DNA from: Promethearchaeota archaeon
GTDB taxonomy: Archaea > Asgardarchaeota > Lokiarchaeia > Sigyniarchaeales > SOKP01
Reading direction: 5' to 3'
DNA: 64,000 nucleotides
Assembly: GCA_016839585.1 (NCBI GenBank)
Contig: JAEOTZ010000021.1
Location: 24,711-88,710, forward strand
Within the stretch, counting starts at the first letter, position 1; each line of letters opens with the position of its first letter. A program made the position numbers and the translations under genes. Shown in pieces: positions 10,010 through 18,703 of the stretch. The notes beneath the pieces were generated by a model. The model ran no database searches. It saw only the letters and a program-made list of their open reading frames with translations, and was not told the DNA's origin.

Positions 10010-10471
10010 TTGGTAGATTGGAAAAAAGATACCTGGATGTATGTCTTAATTGCCGCTATATTAGCTCTTATTTCGATTTTCACCCCAGTAGCTAGTACTG
10101 ATGATGCTCTAATCTGGTGGACTGGACAAATAAGCCAGTTTACAAAAGATATTATGTATGGACCGTATACTATCTTTGAGTCTGGTGAATGGTTCGGATT
10201 TAATACAGCAACAATATGGACACTAGGGATTACTTGTATGAGTATCGCTATACTGTTATTTTATGGACTCCATGGTATGAAAGGTATGGAATTCAAATGG
10301 GATTGGCTAGTTGTCTTATTAGTAGGAATTGCCTTAATCGTTATGCCAATTTTAATGTTTGTTTATGATTCTACTGCGGACACAACGGTTGGTTTTGCAC
10401 CTATTGGAATACTTATCTCAGGAATAATATGTGTCGTAGTATTTATACTCGAAAAATTCATGGGCGATTAA
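10010..10471 (+). CDS. Four-helix membrane protein, paralogue of the previous gene
   Basis: This 153-residue protein has about four hydrophobic segments. Its N-terminus (DTWMYVLIAAILALISIFTP, then a DDALIWW element) matches that of the 9137 gene, so the pair arose by duplication. The loop after helix 1 is longer and rich in aromatic residues. The start is TTG at 10010 (MVDWKK). Function is not known. The two genes are 420 bases apart, each with its own T-run terminator, which suggests separate transcripts and not one operon. Confidence 0.75.
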   Translation: MVDWKKDTWMYVLIAAILALISIFTPVASTDDALIWWTGQISQFTKDIMYGPYTIFESGEWFGFNTATIWTLGITCMSIAILLFYGLHGMKGMEFKWDWLVVLLVGIALIVMPILMFVYDSTADTTVGFAPIGILISGIICVVVFILEKFMGD

Positions 10472-10509
10472 ACCAGAAAAGATATAAAAACAATCTAAAA
10501 AATCATCAC

Positions 10510-10519
10510 TTTTTTTTTT
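10510..10519 (+). terminator. Oligo-T terminator after the 10010 gene
   Basis: Ten consecutive T residues begin about 40 bases after the stop codon, followed by ATTTTT. This is a typical archaeal U-tract terminator. Confidence 0.6.
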
Positions 10520-10641
10520 ATTTTTGGACCTTGAGTTGTTAGCTTTTAAGAGATTTAAAAAAGTTCTTAATTTTCTTCTTAAATTCGTTTTTAGATTAAA
10601 TGCGTTTTTATGCTATAAATGAATATTTTCAGTATAAAATA

Positions 10642-10649
10642 TTTATAAG
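10642..10649 (+). promoter_or_regulatory. TATA box for the DUF39 operon
   Basis: TTTATAAG, preceded by a purine-rich AAAATA stretch that may act as a BRE, stands 83 bases before the start codon at 10732. Transcription should start about 25 bases downstream, leaving a leader of roughly 60 bases. Confidence 0.45.
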
Positions 10650-10731
10650 CAAGATATATTTTTTAAAATTATTTAAAACACACTAAAAATATCAAATAAT
10701 ACTATAAATTTAACGAATATTAGGTGAAAGT

Positions 10732-12210
10732 TTGATAAAGCCCTATACTGAAATTAATAAAAGAATTAAAAGTGGCGATGTAGTAGTAGTAAACGCTGAA
10801 GAAATGATAGAAATAGTAAAAAATAGAGGAATTAAGGTAGCAGCTGAAGAAATAGACGTGGTAACTACAGGTACTTTTGGTCCTATGTGTTCAAGTGGAG
10901 CATTTTTAAATTTTGGTCATTCTGATCCTCCAATAAAATTTGAACATCTCTGGTTAAATGATGTTCATGCCTATCACGGGAATGCAGCTGTTGATTGTTA
11001 TATTGGGGTTACAAGAATGGCAGACATTAGACCATTTGAATATGGTGGAGGTCATGTTATTGAAGATTTAATTGCTGGAAAGTCTATAAGGTTAAGAGGG
11101 AATTCATATACAACAGACTGTTATCCATTAGCTAAAGTAGATACTGAATTTACAATTGATGATTTAAACCAAGCTATTTTATGTAATCCTAGGAATGCGT
11201 ACCAAAGGTACGCATGTGCCGTGAACAGTACTGATCGAATTTTATATACTTATATGGGAAAGTTACTACCTAATTATGGGAATGCCCATTATTCTGGATC
11301 TGGGTGTTTAAATCCGTTATGTAATGATCCTGATTATGAAACTATAGGATTTGGTACGAGGATCTTTCTTGGAGGCGGAGTAGGGTATGTGATTGGCGAA
11401 GGGACTCAGCATAATCCTATAAATAATTATGGATCTCTTTTTGTTAAAGGTGATTTAAAACAAATGATTTCGGAGTATTTAAAAGGAGTAAATTATGAAA
11501 AATATGGAACCTCTATGTTTGTAGGGTTAGGAATTCCAATTCCAATTTTAAATGAGAATTTAGCAAGAAAAACAGCTTCAAAAGATGAAGAAATTTTCAC
11601 AGATGTAGTTGATTATGGGGTTCCTAGGAGGGATAGACCCATATTAAAAAAAGTTTCATATAAGGAATTAAAAAGTGGTTATATTGAATTATATGATAAT
11701 AAAATTAAATGTTCTTCATTATCCTCTTTATTTTATGCTAGAAAAATTGCAAATGAGTTGAAGAAATGGATTGAAGATGGTATTTTTTTCTTAAATCCTC
11801 CAGCAGAACCATTACCAAAAGAAACTGAATATAAACCAATGAAACAAACATCTGAATTAAAATTCGTAAAGGATTTAAAAAGAACTGCAGTCATATGTTA
11901 TGAAGATTGTGATATTAAAACAGTAGCAGAAAAGATTATAACCCAAAATATGAATCATATTGTCATTACAGATAGAGAAAACCATTTGAAAGGCATTGTT
12001 ACTAGTTTTGATGTTACAAAAGCTATTGCTGAAGAAAAAACCAATCTAAAAGAGATTATAACAACGAGAGTTATAATTACGACCGATAATGAACCAATTG
12101 AAGTTGCAGGAAGAAAAATGAAACTGAATGATATTTCTGCTTTACCTGTTATTGATGAGAATAATAAAGTTATAGGAATAATTACTAGTGAGGAGTTGAT
12201 GCAAAATTGA
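10732..12210 (+). CDS. L-aspartate semialdehyde sulfurtransferase (DUF39 plus CBS pair)
   Basis: This protein matches the methanogen homocysteine-biosynthesis protein exemplified by Methanosarcina MA1821, which with its ferredoxin partner makes homocysteine from aspartate semialdehyde and sulfide. The DUF39 core spans about residues 1-360. C53 (in PMCSSG) and C130 (in TTDCYPLA) sit where, as I recall, the two cysteines reported important in MA1821 lie. A glycine-rich stretch (FLGGGVGYVIGEGTQ) is typical of the family. The C-terminal 120 residues form a CBS-domain pair (LKGIVTSFDVTKAI and VIGIITSEELM), probably a nucleotide or SAM sensor. The start is TTG. The next gene overlaps by four bases, so the two are translated together. 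Confidence 0.9.
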   Translation: MIKPYTEINKRIKSGDVVVVNAEEMIEIVKNRGIKVAAEEIDVVTTGTFGPMCSSGAFLNFGHSDPPIKFEHLWLNDVHAYHGNAAVDCYIGVTRMADIRPFEYGGGHVIEDLIAGKSIRLRGNSYTTDCYPLAKVDTEFTIDDLNQAILCNPRNAYQRYACAVNSTDRILYTYMGKLLPNYGNAHYSGSGCLNPLCNDPDYETIGFGTRIFLGGGVGYVIGEGTQHNPINNYGSLFVKGDLKQMISEYLKGVNYEKYGTSMFVGLGIPIPILNENLARKTASKDEEIFTDVVDYGVPRRDRPILKKVSYKELKSGYIELYDNKIKCSSLSSLFYARKIANELKKWIEDGIFFLNPPAEPLPKETEYKPMKQTSELKFVKDLKRTAVICYEDCDIKTVAEKIITQNMNHIVITDRENHLKGIVTSFDVTKAIAEEKTNLKEIITTRVIITTDNEPIEVAGRKMKLNDISALPVIDENNKVIGIITSEELMQN

Positions 12211-12602
12211 CAATAATAAATGTTACACTTCCTTTTGGAGTAATTAAAGATATTAGTGATTATTCAAGATTTATAAATAAAATTTTGAAATATGATATTT
12301 CTTTTAATATTCTGAAGTTTTCAACTGGATCAAGTGGAATTAATCTTTTATTAGATATTCCTGAAGGTAAAATAAAGACTATTACTGAATCATTAAAAAA
12401 GAATAATATAATCGTTAACAAGAAAGGGAGAGTTATAATCGATGATGATAAATGTATTGATTGCGGTGCTTGTATCTCCTTGTGTCCGACAGACGCCTTA
12501 CATTTCAATAGTGAAGATAGATTAGAATTTTCTTATGAAAAATGCATTGGTTGTTTATTATGTTTAGATTCATGTCCGAGGTATGCAATTGAAGAAATGT
12601 AA
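12207..12602 (+). CDS. NIL-domain ferredoxin, partner of the DUF39 protein
   Basis: The 131-residue protein joins an N-terminal NIL domain (residues about 1-75) to two [4Fe-4S] motifs: C83-C86-C89-C93 (CIDCGACISLCP) and C113-C116-C119-C123 (CIGCLLCLDSCP). This is the architecture of Methanosarcina MA1822, which is needed with the DUF39 protein for homocysteine formation, probably as the electron donor for cysteine persulfide or disulfide chemistry. The TTG start overlaps the TGA stop of the DUF39 gene (ATTGA), which ties their expression. The pairing in one operon strongly supports the function of both. Confidence 0.92.
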   Translation: MTIINVTLPFGVIKDISDYSRFINKILKYDISFNILKFSTGSSGINLLLDIPEGKIKTITESLKKNNIIVNKKGRVIIDDDKCIDCGACISLCPTDALHFNSEDRLEFSYEKCIGCLLCLDSCPRYAIEEM

Positions 12603-12637
12603 AGAGATATACTTAAAATTTTTATAGGGTTTAAATA

Positions 12638-13651
12638 TTATTGTTGAGTTATAATTTCAAAAATCTCATCTAATCTAGGTGATTTTCTTCTTAAAGTAAT
12701 ACAGCGGTCTTCTTCACACCCTCTCAATATCGCGATTAATTCATTAAGATGAATTGTAGGAATATCTAATCTTTCTCCGTACCATTTCTTCATTTTTTCT
12801 CTATACTCTGGTTTACTTAAAGTGTATAAACATGTGGGGCAGGGCATTAACATAAAATCAGCATTAACACTCTCTGCACTTTTTAATTTCTTAAGGGTTA
12901 CCTTTAAAGCTTCTTTAGGATGTATTACTAATTGACTAGCACCCCAACCACAACAACATTCTTTTTCTTGATAATCTACAGGATTTCCACCAAAAAGAGT
13001 AACAAGTTCATCTAATTTCGTTTTATCTTTTAAGTAAGTTTCAGCAGTTCTTTTATCTCGGCTTAAATTTAAATAGTGACATCCATAATGAACAGCAACT
13101 TTAAGATTTTTTAAATCAAACTTTAATGAATTAAGAACTTCATTTCTAATTAAATATAAAAAATCCAAATCGTGAACTAGTCTTAGGTTTAGATTTTCTA
13201 AAATCTCATACTTACCCGGATAATTTTCAGTGTTATCTTTTTCTTTTAACTGATTTAAAATTTCTTGTGTTTTTTTTCTTACTTCATGATTATTTAAAAA
13301 TTCTCGCCCTCTTAAGAGACTATTGTAGCATCCATTACAACTAAATAAAACTAAATCTGCTAATTGGTTCATTTCATTTAGATTTCTTTCATTTATTGCG
13401 GCAAATTGAGCTCTTGTTATTAGATTTCGTTGAAAGAAAGTTCCACTACAACAAGATTGATTAATACAAGTCTCTACTTTTAATTGAAGTTCTTCTAATA
13501 AATCTTGGATTCCCCATCTTACACCAGGAAAATATTTTTCTAGACAAGCTTTAAATAAGCATAATTTCTTATCTTTGAAAAATTCTATAGCATTATCAGG
13601 GAACTTTTTTTCTATTTCATCTAAATTTAAAGCTAAATTGCTAAATTCCAT
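12638..13651 (-). CDS. hdrB: Heterodisulfide reductase subunit B (HdrB-like)
   Basis: HdrB carries the two noncubane [4Fe-4S] clusters that reduce the disulfide substrate. The 337-residue protein has two CCG-type modules. The first holds C31 and C36 (KACLEKYFPG), C62, C67-C68 (QSCCSG) and FSCNGC. The second holds HYGCHYL, ECCCGWGA and MPCPTC. The length exceeds a minimal HdrB (about 300 residues) through the insertion between the modules and a C-terminal tail. HdrC starts 15 bases upstream on the same strand, so the genes form an hdrCB operon. The disulfide in this organism may not be CoM-S-S-CoB, since Asgard Hdr complexes are thought to serve other metabolism. Confidence 0.92.
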   Translation of the reverse strand: MEFSNLALNLDEIEKKFPDNAIEFFKDKKLCLFKACLEKYFPGVRWGIQDLLEELQLKVETCINQSCCSGTFFQRNLITRAQFAAINERNLNEMNQLADLVLFSCNGCYNSLLRGREFLNNHEVRKKTQEILNQLKEKDNTENYPGKYEILENLNLRLVHDLDFLYLIRNEVLNSLKFDLKNLKVAVHYGCHYLNLSRDKRTAETYLKDKTKLDELVTLFGGNPVDYQEKECCCGWGASQLVIHPKEALKVTLKKLKSAESVNADFMLMPCPTCLYTLSKPEYREKMKKWYGERLDIPTIHLNELIAILRGCEEDRCITLRRKSPRLDEIFEIITQQ

Positions 13652-13666
13652 CTTAATTATCCTATA

Positions 13667-14188
13667 CTATTTTTTCCTTTTAGCTCTATTTTTATTTGAT
13701 CTACTTGCTTTAAACACATATTTTATACGTGCAAAATTACATATTTCATCTAATTCCTCAATTCTTTCTTGTGGGAGTTTATCTCCTAAAGGTTCTTCAA
13801 CGACTACACCACTTGTTAGAAATCTTTTAGACATTTCCACATATTTTCTTAAATCATTATATTGGGGGCCATATCCCTTTTTGAAACTCTCATTCCTAAG
13901 ATTGATAATTAATAATGGAATATTGATGTTATCTTTTGGGCATACACGGGTACATCTTTCACATAAATAGCAATACCAAATATCAGATTCTTTTAATACA
14001 CTTTTATCTCCTCGAAGAACTTTTGTAATTATCTTTCTTATATTAAAATTCGTAACTTTAGATGCAGGACAATCTCCAACACATTTTCCGCAAGATATAC
14101 ATTGAATCATATTTTTATTTTCATCTACATCATCTACAAGTTCTTCATAAAAGTCCCAATTCCAGTCTGAATCAGAATATTCGTCCAT
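13667..14188 (-). CDS. hdrC: Heterodisulfide reductase subunit C (HdrC-like)
   Basis: HdrC carries electrons from HdrA to HdrB through two [4Fe-4S] clusters. The protein has 173 residues. Cluster one uses C30, C33, C36 and C40 (CISCGKCVGDCP) and cluster two C73, C76, C79 and C83 (CYLCERCTRVCP), with the DIWYC lead-in usual for HdrC. The N-terminal 28 residues are strongly acidic and aromatic, an uncommon extension. The C-terminus is highly basic (SRSNKNRAKRKK). It is the first gene of an hdrCB operon. HdrA lies at the left end of the window and not next to it. Confidence 0.93.
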   Translation of the reverse strand: MDEYSDSDWNWDFYEELVDDVDENKNMIQCISCGKCVGDCPASKVTNFNIRKIITKVLRGDKSVLKESDIWYCYLCERCTRVCPKDNINIPLLIINLRNESFKKGYGPQYNDLRKYVEMSKRFLTSGVVVEEPLGDKLPQERIEELDEICNFARIKYVFKASRSNKNRAKRKK

Positions 14189-14374
14189 TATTTTAAATTT
14201 TAATGATTTAATATTTTGTAATACCTCTTTCTATGAGAGATTCATAATTCATTGTAAAAAAATGTAAGGTTTTTTGTTCATAAAACAAGACTAGAAATTA
14301 ATTACTAAAATTAACTTTTAGATTTATTTTTTTATTTCATAATCCCGAAGAGGAAAAAATACAAATTTAATAAT

Positions 14375-14384
14375 AAAAAAAAAA
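14375..14384 (-). terminator. Oligo-T terminator of the 14393 gene
   Basis: On the minus strand ten T residues lie 9-18 bases after the stop codon of the seven-helix membrane-protein gene, a typical archaeal terminator. Confidence 0.6.
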
Positions 14385-14392
14385 TAAATAGT

Positions 14393-15151
14393 TTATTCAC
14401 TTTTTAAAAAGATTTCCTTCATCCATCTTGGTAAAAGAAAACCTCCATAAAATTCAATCGCACTTGTTATTAACAGTAACCGAACAATAACGACCAATAT
14501 CGATAGAAGGAGGTCAGCAGGATCTTCAAAAACTGCTCCAAGGGAAGAATCTAAAACTGCAGCGACTGTAAAAGTAATGAAAGCAGCACGGAGTAGTTTT
14601 CCTTTCAATCGTACTTCCCGATCATCGGATTTAACCGATTTTTGAGCGAAAATAACTCCAGTAATTAACATTATTAGGATAATAAGTATTAGATAGATTG
14701 TTATAAAAATGCCAAAATCTACTGTGAAGGGTCGTGTAGGATTAATTATTCCTATTAAATCAATATCTATGAAAAATAAAATGAAGAACGTTACTTCAAA
14801 TACTAAAGAAAAAATATAAGTTAAAATTACTGCCATTAATTGAAGATTTTTATTGATCATATCTGTATATGCGACGATCCAGCATAGAAGTGCTATTGGA
14901 ATAAATACATTACCGATAATAAAGTACCATCCTGCTGGTAAGGACTCCCCAACAATTAAATTCATTAAGAAACTAATAGAATCAGGCCACCAAGGTAAAG
15001 AAACTCCCACCCAAGATAAACCCACTAAAAAATATAACCGAGATTTATATTTAGGATATTTTGATAAAATTGCAAATCCTAATATCAATGAAATGATAAC
15101 AAAGATTAAACTAAAACTACCTTGTAAAATATCTACTGGTTCGAGCGTCAA
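14393..15151 (-). CDS. Seven-helix membrane protein of unknown function
   Basis: This 252-residue protein has about seven hydrophobic segments, beginning at residues 10-30 and ending near 215-235, with a short basic tail (PRWMKEIFLKSE). Between helices 2 and 3 is an aromatic segment (LPWWPDS). The loop after the sixth helix has many charged residues (KSVKSDDREVRLKGK). I do not recognise it as a transporter or rhodopsin, and I see no retinal-type lysine motif. The start is TTG (MTLEPVD). The neighbours give no hint of function. Confidence 0.75.
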   Translation of the reverse strand: MTLEPVDILQGSFSLIFVIISLILGFAILSKYPKYKSRLYFLVGLSWVGVSLPWWPDSISFLMNLIVGESLPAGWYFIIGNVFIPIALLCWIVAYTDMINKNLQLMAVILTYIFSLVFEVTFFILFFIDIDLIGIINPTRPFTVDFGIFITIYLILIILIMLITGVIFAQKSVKSDDREVRLKGKLLRAAFITFTVAAVLDSSLGAVFEDPADLLLSILVVIVRLLLITSAIEFYGGFLLPRWMKEIFLKSE

Positions 15152-15234
15152 TAAATTTCACCAAATTTTTAAAAAATTGCATATAAATTTATTGAATTAA
15201 AATTAACTTTTTAACATAAATAATTTTGCTTAAA

Positions 15235-16323
15235 TTATATTATTTCATAATTTATATATGATGGGTGCCTCTCTAATTGATCTGTTAACAACTTAAGATG
15301 AGTTAGATATTCATCCGAGGAGATACTCCCCTCCTTATACCTCTTAGTTAATCTTTCAAATATATAAAAAGGTGTAAATTTAATGAAATGGACATCCGAA
15401 AAACTATAAACAAAACCCTTTGCTTCATAAATAAATTTTTTCTCAATTAGTTCCGTAAATAGATCTTCCTTATTATTTAAAATATTTAAGGATTCATCTA
15501 CAGAAAGCCTCTTTTCTCTTAATGTTTTTAACAATGAAAAAACATCTTTATCTAATATTACCGTTTGTAGAATTGTTTTATTCTCAATGTCTGCTACAGA
15601 ATCATAGTTTATAAAAAACTTTATCAACGCTTTCTTATACTTTCTTAAAACTTTCTCTTCTATTTGATCATTTGACAAACTTTTAGGAGGAATTCGTGTA
15701 CAAGAAAGATCCTTTATTAAGAAATAACATTCTTTGATTCCAGGGATATTATCTTTAATAATTAAGTTCTCTTGTATGAAAGAAATTAGTAATAAATCAA
15801 TATTAATAGTTGAGAATCCATATTCTTGCCTTAAAATATTGGTTAATTCCAATTTAGATATTACTCCATTTCTTAGAATCTCTAGAATAGTGAATTTTAT
15901 TCTATCTTGGAAAAAGCTAATTAAGTTTTCTTCTTCATCTAATTTAGAATAATTAATTATAGTATTAAATGCCTCAGAAATAGCACGAGTAATTTTATTA
16001 GTATTGATCAGTTCTACTAAATTCCTACTCATAATTGCTAATATGTCAGGAGAATCTTTTATAATATTTTCAAACATATTTTTTTTATTATAAACTAACA
16101 CTAGAAAGTATATTTCACCTTCAAATTTTTGTATAATTGAAGTAAAATGGTAAATACCCTCTTCATGAAGGAATTCTATTATTGAATTTTCTTTATTTAA
16201 TTCATGCTTAGCCCAAATTTTCAAGAATACATCTTTTGGAGGAAAAGACTTTTCTGGTGGATATTGGATTATAGGTTCTGGACCTGTGCTTTTATTCCAA
16301 TAAACCAAAATAATTCGCTCCAT
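15235..16323 (-). CDS. Longin-like N-terminal domain protein with winged-helix-like middle
   Basis: I do not recognise the whole 362-residue protein. Residues 1-110 run strand-strand-helix-strands-helix, with the opening RIILVYWNKSTGPEPIIQYPPE, a hydrophobic strand pair (YHFTSIIQKFEGEIYFLVLVY) and a final helix (DILAIMSRNLVELIN). That pattern and the GP-x-ii-x-yPp signature recall longin domains of the Mon1/Ccz1 and related trafficking proteins, although this is inference. Residues about 135-205 look like a winged helix (ILEILRNGVISKLELTNILR). The C-terminus is helical. In Asgard genomes longin and roadblock proteins are thought to work with small GTPases such as the one at 5.7 kb. The gene is monocistronic. 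Confidence 0.75.
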   Translation of the reverse strand: MERIILVYWNKSTGPEPIIQYPPEKSFPPKDVFLKIWAKHELNKENSIIEFLHEEGIYHFTSIIQKFEGEIYFLVLVYNKKNMFENIIKDSPDILAIMSRNLVELINTNKITRAISEAFNTIINYSKLDEEENLISFFQDRIKFTILEILRNGVISKLELTNILRQEYGFSTINIDLLLISFIQENLIIKDNIPGIKECYFLIKDLSCTRIPPKSLSNDQIEEKVLRKYKKALIKFFINYDSVADIENKTILQTVILDKDVFSLLKTLREKRLSVDESLNILNNKEDLFTELIEKKFIYEAKGFVYSFSDVHFIKFTPFYIFERLTKRYKEGSISSDEYLTHLKLLTDQLERHPSYINYEII

Positions 16324-16473
16324 ATTTAAATTCTAACAATTATTCTATTAATTTTTATGTAATATACTTAAGATTACAAAGTAATATAGTTTTGAATTAA
16401 ATTAACTATTATATTCGAAATTATATGTTTCCAATATTTTAAAAATAGATATGGTTTTCAAATAGAAATGAAT

Positions 16474-16725
16474 TTAAAAAAATTGAGGATAAGTTTGCTC
16501 TATTTTATCTAAAGTCAAAGTTAAGAAATTGAGTAAGTCCTTATTATTAGAAATGTTGATATTATCAATAACATTGTTTAATATTTGATTTCCCATTTTA
16601 ATGTCATTCTCAGTAAATCGTTCTTTTTTATTACTGAATAAATAATTGAATTCTTGTTCTAACCATATGAGTTCTTCTTTTAAGGTATCTTCCAAAATTC
16701 TATTATAATTTTCATTAACACTCAT
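16474..16725 (-). CDS. Small helical hypothetical protein
   Basis: This 83-residue acidic protein is predicted to be all helix, with heptad-like spacing of leucine and isoleucine (ILEDTLKEELIWLEQEF and LLNFLTLTLDKIEQ). It has no cysteines. ATG with an AGAAT context starts it. It is not a known family to me. It is separated from the upstream small gene (16925-17098) by 199 bases, and the similar size and composition may point to related or co-acting proteins. Confidence 0.6.
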   Translation of the reverse strand: MSVNENYNRILEDTLKEELIWLEQEFNYLFSNKKERFTENDIKMGNQILNNVIDNINISNNKDLLNFLTLTLDKIEQTYPQFF

Positions 16726-16924
16726 TCTAAATCCATTCTGAAATTATATAATTATTCATTCTTATTACTTTATGAATTAAATAGTCTTCTAACTTATAAA
16801 ATTTCCATGAATAACGTTTTTTTATAATAATGAAACGAACAATTATGAAAACTCATGAATTATTTATATATGAGATTTAATTCTTTAGTTTTTAATCATT
16901 ACTGATAAAAATTACTTTATTTTC

Positions 16925-17098
16925 CTAATCTTCTAATTCTTTAAAATAGTATCTCGTGATTATCTTTGAAAGTTCATAGATAGATTGCAAATTATTTGTA
17001 TTTATTGCATTTTTCAGTTTTTCATATGCATCAGATAAACTCATAACAAAATTTTCCCTTAGATTATTAAATATTATTATTTTTTCTTTTTCATTCAT
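16925..17098 (-). CDS. 57-residue helical hypothetical protein
   Basis: A short frame with ATG at 17098 encodes 57 residues: a lysine/glutamate-rich start (MNEKEKIIIF) and a second helix (DAYEKLKNAINTNN), ending in an aromatic helix. It is predicted to form two or three amphipathic helices and has no recognisable motif. Codon use and charge balance match the neighbouring small gene at 16474. Without conservation data it could still be a chance frame. Confidence 0.5.
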   Translation of the reverse strand: MNEKEKIIIFNNLRENFVMSLSDAYEKLKNAINTNNLQSIYELSKIITRYYFKELED

Positions 17099-17190
17099 AC
17101 GCTACGAATTATGATTAAAAATAAAAAATGGAGATAATATCTCAGTAATATGATATATGTTAAAATATCTAAAAATTACAATTATTAGTT

Positions 17191-17229
17191 CTTGAATTTT
17201 TTTTGAAATTCAAGGATAATAAAAAAAAA
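17191..17229 (-). terminator. T-run and hairpin downstream of the cold-shock gene
   Basis: Reading the minus strand, nine T residues (17229-17221) are followed by a perfect 9-bp hairpin (CTTGAATTT at 17191-17199 with AAATTCAAG at 17206-17214). It lies about 90-120 bases after the stop of the cold-shock gene and probably ends its transcript. Confidence 0.5.
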
Positions 17230-17314
17230 ATAAACAGTTGTAAGTAATTTATAACTAATAATATAGTAAAAATTCTTAATAACTGTTTTCAACTTAGTTT
17301 GATACTTTAAAATA

Positions 17315-17557
17315 TTACCTGAAGGTATTTCTCTTCATACGTGGTCCCTTTTCAGTAATTCGTACATCTTTTGCTTGTTTGCCTTTTTGACCCTCAACTA
17401 TTTCAAAATCAACTTTATCTCCTTCGTATAATGTTCTAAAACCACTTTCATCATCAAGAATGCCACTAAAATGGACAAAAATATCTTCCCCTTTATCGGT
17501 AGTAATAAAACCATATCCTTTCCGGCTATTAAACCATTTTACAATTCCATTAACCAT
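17315..17557 (-). CDS. Cold-shock domain protein (CspA family)
   Basis: This 80-residue single cold-shock domain binds single-stranded RNA or DNA and is expected to act as an RNA chaperone. RNP1 (KGYGFI) is near residues 13-18 and RNP2 (DIFVHF) near 25-30, with the classic opening [13 protein letters not shown]. The C-terminus adds a short basic tail (RMKRNTFR). Csp proteins are common in bacteria and occur in only some archaea, so the gene may have been acquired, although its base composition matches the surroundings. It is monocistronic, with a terminator-like structure downstream. Confidence 0.95.
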   Translation of the reverse strand: MVNGIVKWFNSRKGYGFITTDKGEDIFVHFSGILDDESGFRTLYEGDKVDFEIVEGQKGKQAKDVRITEKGPRMKRNTFR

Positions 17558-17720
17558 TATTTAGACCTATTAGAGTACATAATACATAGTAATTATTGCT
17601 TCAAATTGAAACAACTAAACCCATATCATTTTTCATTATAAATAACTTTATTCTTTCATGCATTGATTTTTTAATTTAATTTTAGAATAAAGAGAGCTAA
17701 TAAATGATTTCTCGCTTAAC

Positions 17721-18563
17721 TTATCTTTTTTTCTCTAAATATTTTATAAGAAGATAATAAGCAATAACCATTAATAGTAGTGCTCCTAAAATAATTAACA
17801 GTATCGTATTAAAATAAAGAGATTGTGCTTCTATAGCATTAATCGGTAAATCATCTATTGGAATGGGAAGATCAAGATTATATTTGTTGAATAATAAAGC
17901 ACCTAAAGTAGCATAAAAGAATGCTCTAAAAATTGATCCTATCAATGTTCCAATTAAATACTTTTTTATATCTATTTCAACTAATCCTGATGTGTAAGAG
18001 ATAACGTCAAATGGGATAAATGGTACAAATCTAGTAATGATAATTGCTGTTGTACCATGTTTTTTAATAAATTCATCTGCGATATTTATAGCTTTTTCTC
18101 CTACAAATTTTTCTGCTAAAGGTCTTCCACCTTTTTTACTTATATAGAAACATAATATACCGGCTGCCATTGAGCCAATAATACCCATAAGACCTCCCAA
18201 GTAAATACCCCAAATCATTCCAGTTGCTAATAAGACAACTTCTGACGGAATTGGAACTATAAGACCCTGAAATGCCATAATTACAATGAATAAGAAAATC
18301 CCTATAACTTGCAATTTATAAATTGGATTTACAAAATATTTTACAACAAATTTATATAAAATAGTTTCATCAATGAAAAAAATGTAATATAGAAGAAATA
18401 GAGATATAGCTAATAAAAATATAAATATGATAATATAAATTATCGTTTTAGTGTCATACTGAGAAAACTTAATTAAGTTTTTGAAATAGCTTTTTATTCT
18501 AGCTGAAAAAGATTGTTTTTCTTTAAAATCATTCTCATTATCTCTTTTTTCCATTCTACTCAA
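17721..18563 (-). CDS. TVP38/TMEM64 (DedA-like VTT domain) membrane protein
   Basis: This 280-residue membrane protein carries the VTT/SNARE-associated domain found in TVP38, TMEM41/64 and DedA families, which include lipid scramblases. After a charged N-terminal tail and one helix (about 40-65), the core shows PIPSEVVLLATGMIWG, a GIIGSMAAGILCFYISKKGG re-entrant segment, and TRFVPFIPFDVISYTSGL, with the conserved arginine and proline pattern of the family, followed by GSIFRAFFYATLG. A last helix and the basic KYLEKKR end the chain. The start is ATG or the TTG just upstream. Substrate is not known. In eukaryotes these proteins act in membrane biogenesis and autophagy. Confidence 0.88.
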   Translation of the reverse strand: MSRMEKRDNENDFKEKQSFSARIKSYFKNLIKFSQYDTKTIIYIIIFIFLLAISLFLLYYIFFIDETILYKFVVKYFVNPIYKLQVIGIFLFIVIMAFQGLIVPIPSEVVLLATGMIWGIYLGGLMGIIGSMAAGILCFYISKKGGRPLAEKFVGEKAINIADEFIKKHGTTAIIITRFVPFIPFDVISYTSGLVEIDIKKYLIGTLIGSIFRAFFYATLGALLFNKYNLDLPIPIDDLPINAIEAQSLYFNTILLIILGALLLMVIAYYLLIKYLEKKR

Positions 18564-18703
18564 AACATAAAGTAAAAATTAAGTAATATAGGTAATTTAG
18601 ATTTGAATAAAAATTATTTTTTTTCTTTAATTCAAAACAAATTTATTAGTTTGCTTATCTATCTCTTATTATGTATTGATATATTTATTCAAAGTGCTTA
18701 AAA

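Noticed and set aside
14393..15151. Rhodopsin-type protein, because of seven helices
   Set aside because: No retinal-binding lysine motif in the last helix, and the loops do not fit. It stays an unknown membrane protein.
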